From Chondrus crispus (lineage: Eukaryota > Rhodophyta > Florideophyceae > Gigartinales > Gigartinaceae): 64,000 nt of DNA. Below are positions 60,555 through 64,000 of this stretch, in pieces. A model generated the notes under the pieces. It searched no databases. It was not told where the DNA came from and was given only the letters and a program-made list of their open reading frames with translations. Where the stretch lies: positions 69,711 through 133,710 of the forward strand of contig NW_005179071.1 in the NCBI RefSeq assembly GCF_000350225.1. Direction: 5' to 3'. Position 1 is the first letter of the stretch. Each line of letters opens with the position of its first letter. The translations under genes were made by a program, and so were the position numbers.

Positions 60555-61222
60555 TGTGGTATAACTCCTCTCCGCCCTGAGTTGGGTGAGAGGCGGAGGC
60601 TTTAGCGAGGGAGCACGCGGCGTGGACGCGACGCGCTAATTGAACCGATCGGACGAGCTCGCGAAAAGGGAGTGGCTCACTGGCCGGTTACGCGCAGTCG
60701 CCCCGTGGTGCGTGAACAGGAGCGACCGGTAACGGGTTAGAAGCCATCGCGCGCGATAGACAACCGAAACGGACGTATATAGGCGCGAAAGGGACGGGGG
60801 CGAGCTTGCCCCAGTTTACTGGTGGGGACGGGTGTCAGGTCTTAACCCCTCCAAGGGACGCCTCGGACACCTGTCCCAGTATACAGTACCTGCCGCCTAG
60901 TGCGTACCAGATACTGTACGCCATTAAAAAAACTACCGCCTCAATTCCTAATTACCGCATGGACGCTGCGGCTACACGTGTGTACTACTGTACACACGCG
61001 CTGCTTACAGACTACCGCACGGATGCCACGTGTGCTAGCGTACACGCGTCATACTGGTAGACTACTGCTTGGCCGACACGTGCACTACTGTACACGTACA
61101 CGAGATTACGACCGCTCGGCACGCGCGCGCTCCCTACACGTGGGCACACTCGCCCACGTGTCCACCGTGCACGGCCGCACTGTTAATAATCTCCCCGCGC
61201 GCGCGTCCGTCGTTATACTACA
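60555..61222 (-). repeat. Gypsy-3 5' LTR (668 bp)
   Basis: Same ends and length as the 3' LTR. A TATATAGG run (60776-60783) may be part of the promoter. Followed on the right by the target duplication TGTGG. Confidence 0.92.
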
Positions 61223-61227
61223 TGTGG

Positions 61228-62796
61228 CAGGCCAGTGAAGCGACACAACTCAACAAAAAGATAAAAGAAGCTGCCGAAAACGGGTTTGCTGTGGACACTT
61301 ATGGGATGAAATTTGTCTTGCAGCAGATCTGCAATGATGGACGTGGATCACATCAGCATGGAGCCCCGTGAAGCGCAGCTATAAGAACTTACAGGGCCAA
61401 AAACCGTGACATAACATACTGCCGCACCGAAAATGAGGACGCAGCTAAGCTGCGAGCCGAAAGCTACGACCACATAGAATCTCTTGCCCGTTGCTTTCGA
61501 GAAATTGCGACGAACCACGCTGGGATATTTGACAATCCACTTCACATTTGGAACTTAGATGAGACGCATGGTGATGGGTAGTTCGGAGAACGTGTGAAGG
61601 TTTTGTCAGGGAGCCACTCCCACCACGGTGGATTTACTGCAGTAAAAAAGGGATCGGGTAGCTATATGACAGCTGTCATAGCTGCTGCAGCTTTTGCGCA
61701 TCTCGCGCCGCTCTTCGTAATAGCAGCAGGCGTTAACGTAATGCAGTCTTGGACGACGCCATTTGACAAGACGTCGTTTACCAGTGATGAAACTGGACAT
61801 GTCTGGCTTACGAATAAAAAGTAGTTGCCAGGTGATGTTGTCATACGCTGCACTGAAAATGGATCTGTCGACATGCCGAAGTTACCTTTCATCGTCGATC
61901 AAATTGATAGCTACGTTCGCAGATTTGTACCCAGGTCACAGCCCATTGTCCTGTTGCTCGAAGGGCACTCATCGCGTAAGGGTATTGAGTGGGTACGCAA
62001 GGCAAAACGGCTGAACATAATATTGGTGATTTTACCAGCTCACACTACCCACTTCTACCAGCCATGCGATTAGGACATTAACAAAACATTCCAGACTCAC
62101 ATACGCAAAACATGGGACGATTTGTTGAAGCTAACATCAACAAACGTGCACTCCGTTGCTTTTTAATTGAAGATGGCGGTTGCGGCGCACAAACGAGTCA
62201 GCAGTGACGATGTCAGAAGTTCATTTCACAAAACAGACCTCTGGCCAACGGACTTCCGCTTTTGTCGAAAGTTTGAGCGGATCGACGACCGTTTGCAGAG
62301 TAGAATGCAGGCGAAAATTGACCGTGTTAATGACATGGACCCGTGGCAAGCTGCAAGAACTGCAAAGGTGAGACATGTTGATTCTGAAACTATTGAAGAT
62401 CTGCGCAATATATTTGTTTCTGGGGACAGCCCTACAGCAGTTTTGGCTGAGATAGAGGGCGCTCTGAACGAGCGGTGCACGGTTCTAGATGTTTTAAAAA
62501 GTGTGTGTCCCCCACCAGTTGCGAAAATGCCTGCTCTGACAACAGGGGTGCTCGCGTGTGGTGCCACTGCTGAACGCTTGACAGTGGGGAAAATGTTGGC
62601 GAGACAGAGGACTGTTGAAGAAGCGCAGCGGGCTGCACAAGATGCTAAAGCTTTAAAAAAGGCGGAGAGACTTCGTAAGAGAGAGGAAGAAAACGCGCGG
62701 CGTGCTATGGAGAAGCAATATCGGTCGGGGAGCGCTAAAGGCGCAAAGAAGATGCTATGGCGAAGAAGCAGCAAAGTTCTGCGAAAATGCGAGTAA
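61228..62796 (+). pseudogene. Pogo-C transposase, catalytic part
   Basis: Continues from 53868. The frame passes stops at about 61371, 61580, 61822 and 62071 and a phase change near 62165. Motifs are IWNLDETHGDG (first Asp), PIVLLLEGHSSRKG (where the usual catalytic Asp in LDGHSSH is Glu) and ILPAHTTHFYQPCD (third Asp, followed by a stop). The C-terminal helical, Arg/Lys-rich region is at 62167-62796. Inactive by several defects. Confidence 0.8.
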
Positions 62797-63432
62797 GAGG
62801 CGGCGCGGTAGGCTCGAATGCCCCAAAGAAGGCGAGGACTTCTGTCCCTGTCGCAGAAAGCCACGCTTGTGAAGCCGTGCAGACTCTGTTGGCATTCGTG
62901 AGCGCTGAGAACTAGCGTCTACAGTAAAAGAAGTGTCCCAAATTGAGCCCTTTTTGGGCAGAAGTTGCATTGTGGCGGTCTTCTCTGGTTTCCAGATCAC
63001 CGGTTTTGGTGGCAACCAAACATCGCCTCAAGGTAATGCAGTTGACTGGCGTACCCAACAGCATTGCTGGGCGAGATTAGGTAGCTATTTGACGAGTGCT
63101 GAGAGTAGGGGCAATGGTTTTCTAGAATGTGTCCCAAATTGAGCCCTCGGGGAAGGGTAAGTTGCAACTGTCTGAAGTACTACAGACTGGTTTGGCGGGA
63201 ACAAATCCTGGCAATGTAGGATATATATGAACCTTGAAATTAAAATCACCCCGCCGTATTTAGATGCAGAACGGTTACAGCAGGCACCATTGATGAGTTT
63301 TTGAAATAAATATGAGGCATTCCAAACGATTGGCCAGGAACGCAGGGTATGATACATTTCTTTGTCTGCAACGCCCCTTTTGTTGCAACCAGATCTGTGC
63401 ACCAAGCGGTTGCAAATAAAGAGAGACTACTG

Positions 63433-64000
63433 TAGTGTTAGGCTGTGCGGTGGTGTGCCTGGCGGTGTGAGTGCGGCAACGAGGTGGGCGGACAAACGCG
63501 ACTCGGCTTTATAGGGGGATAATACCTGTGTACCCACCCTTCAAGGGTAGTCCGCGCCCGAATAATAGATGGATGCGTGACTGAAAACGTGTGCCCCGCC
63601 TGCTTTCTTGTTCCACACATACTGCAACATAAATTTACACACAAGCGCATGCTTTCCGCCTGCCTTTCTTTTTCCACACATGAAGATATCTTACCTGTCC
63701 ACACACGACCACCCGCGCCCGGCACGGCGGCGATCTAAACGCCGCGGGCGCACGCGTGGGGGCCGGCGCCGCGTGCACTGCACAGCGTAACTTTAACCGG
63801 GGCGCCGCGCGCACGTCTCCGCACGTGCGATCCGGGGGGGGGGCGGGGGGGGGGGGGGCACCTCGCTGCCCGGGGCCCCAGTGCTGCCCGGGGGCCACAG
63901 TGCGGCCCCCAATGGTGGTGTCCTGCGCGCCCCGTGCCGTTGGGAGGGGGCGGGCCGGGGCGCGTGGGGCGCCGAGCGGACGCAGGACGCAGGGCGCGGA
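63433..64000. other. Right flank of the nested block
   Basis: No gene recognised. The last 200 bases are very GC-rich with a G-run (63833-63858, interrupted by one C) that could form quadruplex structure or be hard to assemble. The repeated word TTTCCACACAT/TTCCACACAT at 63610-63680 is noticeable. Confidence 0.4.

Larger units (their letters stand above)
53869..61222 (-). mobile_element. Gypsy-3: chromodomain Gypsy element lacking RT, RNase H and integrase core
   Basis: Two 668-bp LTRs (53869-54536 and 60555-61222), near-identical, are flanked by TGTGG (53864-53868, 61223-61227). On the minus strand it has a primer site (TGGTACTCTTGTGG, 60552 downwards), gag, protease, then directly the integrase tail and chromodomain, a long 3' untranslated region, and a polypurine tract (AAGGAAGGGGG, 54540-54550). 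The near identity of the LTRs suggests a young insertion. Since it lacks RT and integrase it must have moved with proteins from a relative. Confidence 0.9.
53363..63157 (+). mobile_element. Pogo-C: pogo/Tigger-type element split by Gypsy-3
   Basis: TIRs of 28 bp (53363-53390, beginning CCCTTCCGCAAGAGCTCAAT, and 63130-63157) differ at three positions and are flanked by TA (53361-53362, 63158-63159). An extra copy of the CTCAATTTGGG motif lies inside each end. Without Gypsy-3 and its duplicated TGTGG the element is about 2.4 kb. It has a plus-strand transposase. Confidence 0.85.
52390..63432. mobile_element. Pogo-D: outer pogo/Tigger-type element, non-autonomous
   Basis: Ends CAGTAGTCTCTCCTTATTTG (left) and the reverse complement CAGTAGTCTCTCTTTATTTG (right) are flanked by TA (52388-52389, 63433-63434). 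TTGCAACC repeats lie just inside both ends. Apart from Pogo-C inside it, only ~1.2 kb of its own sequence remains (52390-53360 and 63160-63432). The frame 52612-53037 shows no transposase motif. Confidence 0.8.

Noticed and set aside
1-64000. CRISPR arrays, rRNA or tRNA genes, bacterial operons
   Set aside because: No regularly spaced short direct repeats, no rRNA-like conserved blocks and no cloverleaf with CCA-adjacent arms were seen; tRNA-like sequence occurs only as primer-site complements.

Overview
This window is eukaryotic nuclear DNA made almost entirely of transposable elements stacked inside one another. No complete ordinary host gene, rRNA, tRNA or CRISPR array was found. Chromodomain Ty3/Gypsy elements, copia elements with a Drosophila-copia-type half-tRNA primer site, pogo/Tigger and Tc1 DNA transposons, and intronless reading frames would fit a repeat-rich red macroalga (Chondrus-like), but that assignment is inference.

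Layout. 1-8987: Gypsy-1 (minus strand), an almost complete chromodomain Gypsy element whose left end lies outside the window; it sits inside the gag of a second Gypsy family (GypB). 8988-12290: GypB remains, with two ~1 kb LTRs flanking an NB-ARC (disease-resistance type NTPase) fragment instead of gag-pol. 12290-13486: a Gypsy-1-type gag start plus LTR, joined to the GypB 3' tail. 13487 to about 30700: Gypsy-2 (plus strand), a sister of Gypsy-1, split by a 12.2 kb DNA element. 31190-32510: a GC-rich minisatellite of hairpin units. 32924-33647: a Gypsy LTR with a perfect 28-bp hairpin.

The main find is the 14026-26258 element: 237-bp terminal inverted repeats, a GATC/ATC target duplication, and an insertion point that can be checked against Gypsy-1. 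Its three long intact genes share the minus strand: a DUF7869-like protein with an acidic-residue pattern that could be a transposase core, a protein whose N-terminus resembles ParB, and a beta-class (N6/N4) DNA methyltransferase-like protein. It also holds pieces of host-type genes: two parts of UTP14 on opposite strands, an EHBP1/EEIG1-type C2 coiled-coil pseudogene, and perhaps a P450 scrap. It looks like an undescribed gene-capturing DNA transposon carrying an epigenetic module.

33958-52102: Copia-2 (plus strand), decayed, carrying Pogo-A, a solo Gypsy-3-family LTR that itself contains Pogo-B, and, in its right LTR, a Tc1 element that contains Copia-1. 52390-63432: Pogo-D containing Pogo-C containing Gypsy-3. 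Several insertions are proved by target duplications (AGCAG, TGTGG, ACTAT, TA) and by reading frames that resume across the insertion. There is a 120-base assembly gap at 47736-47855. All domain names come from reading motifs by eye; no database search was run.
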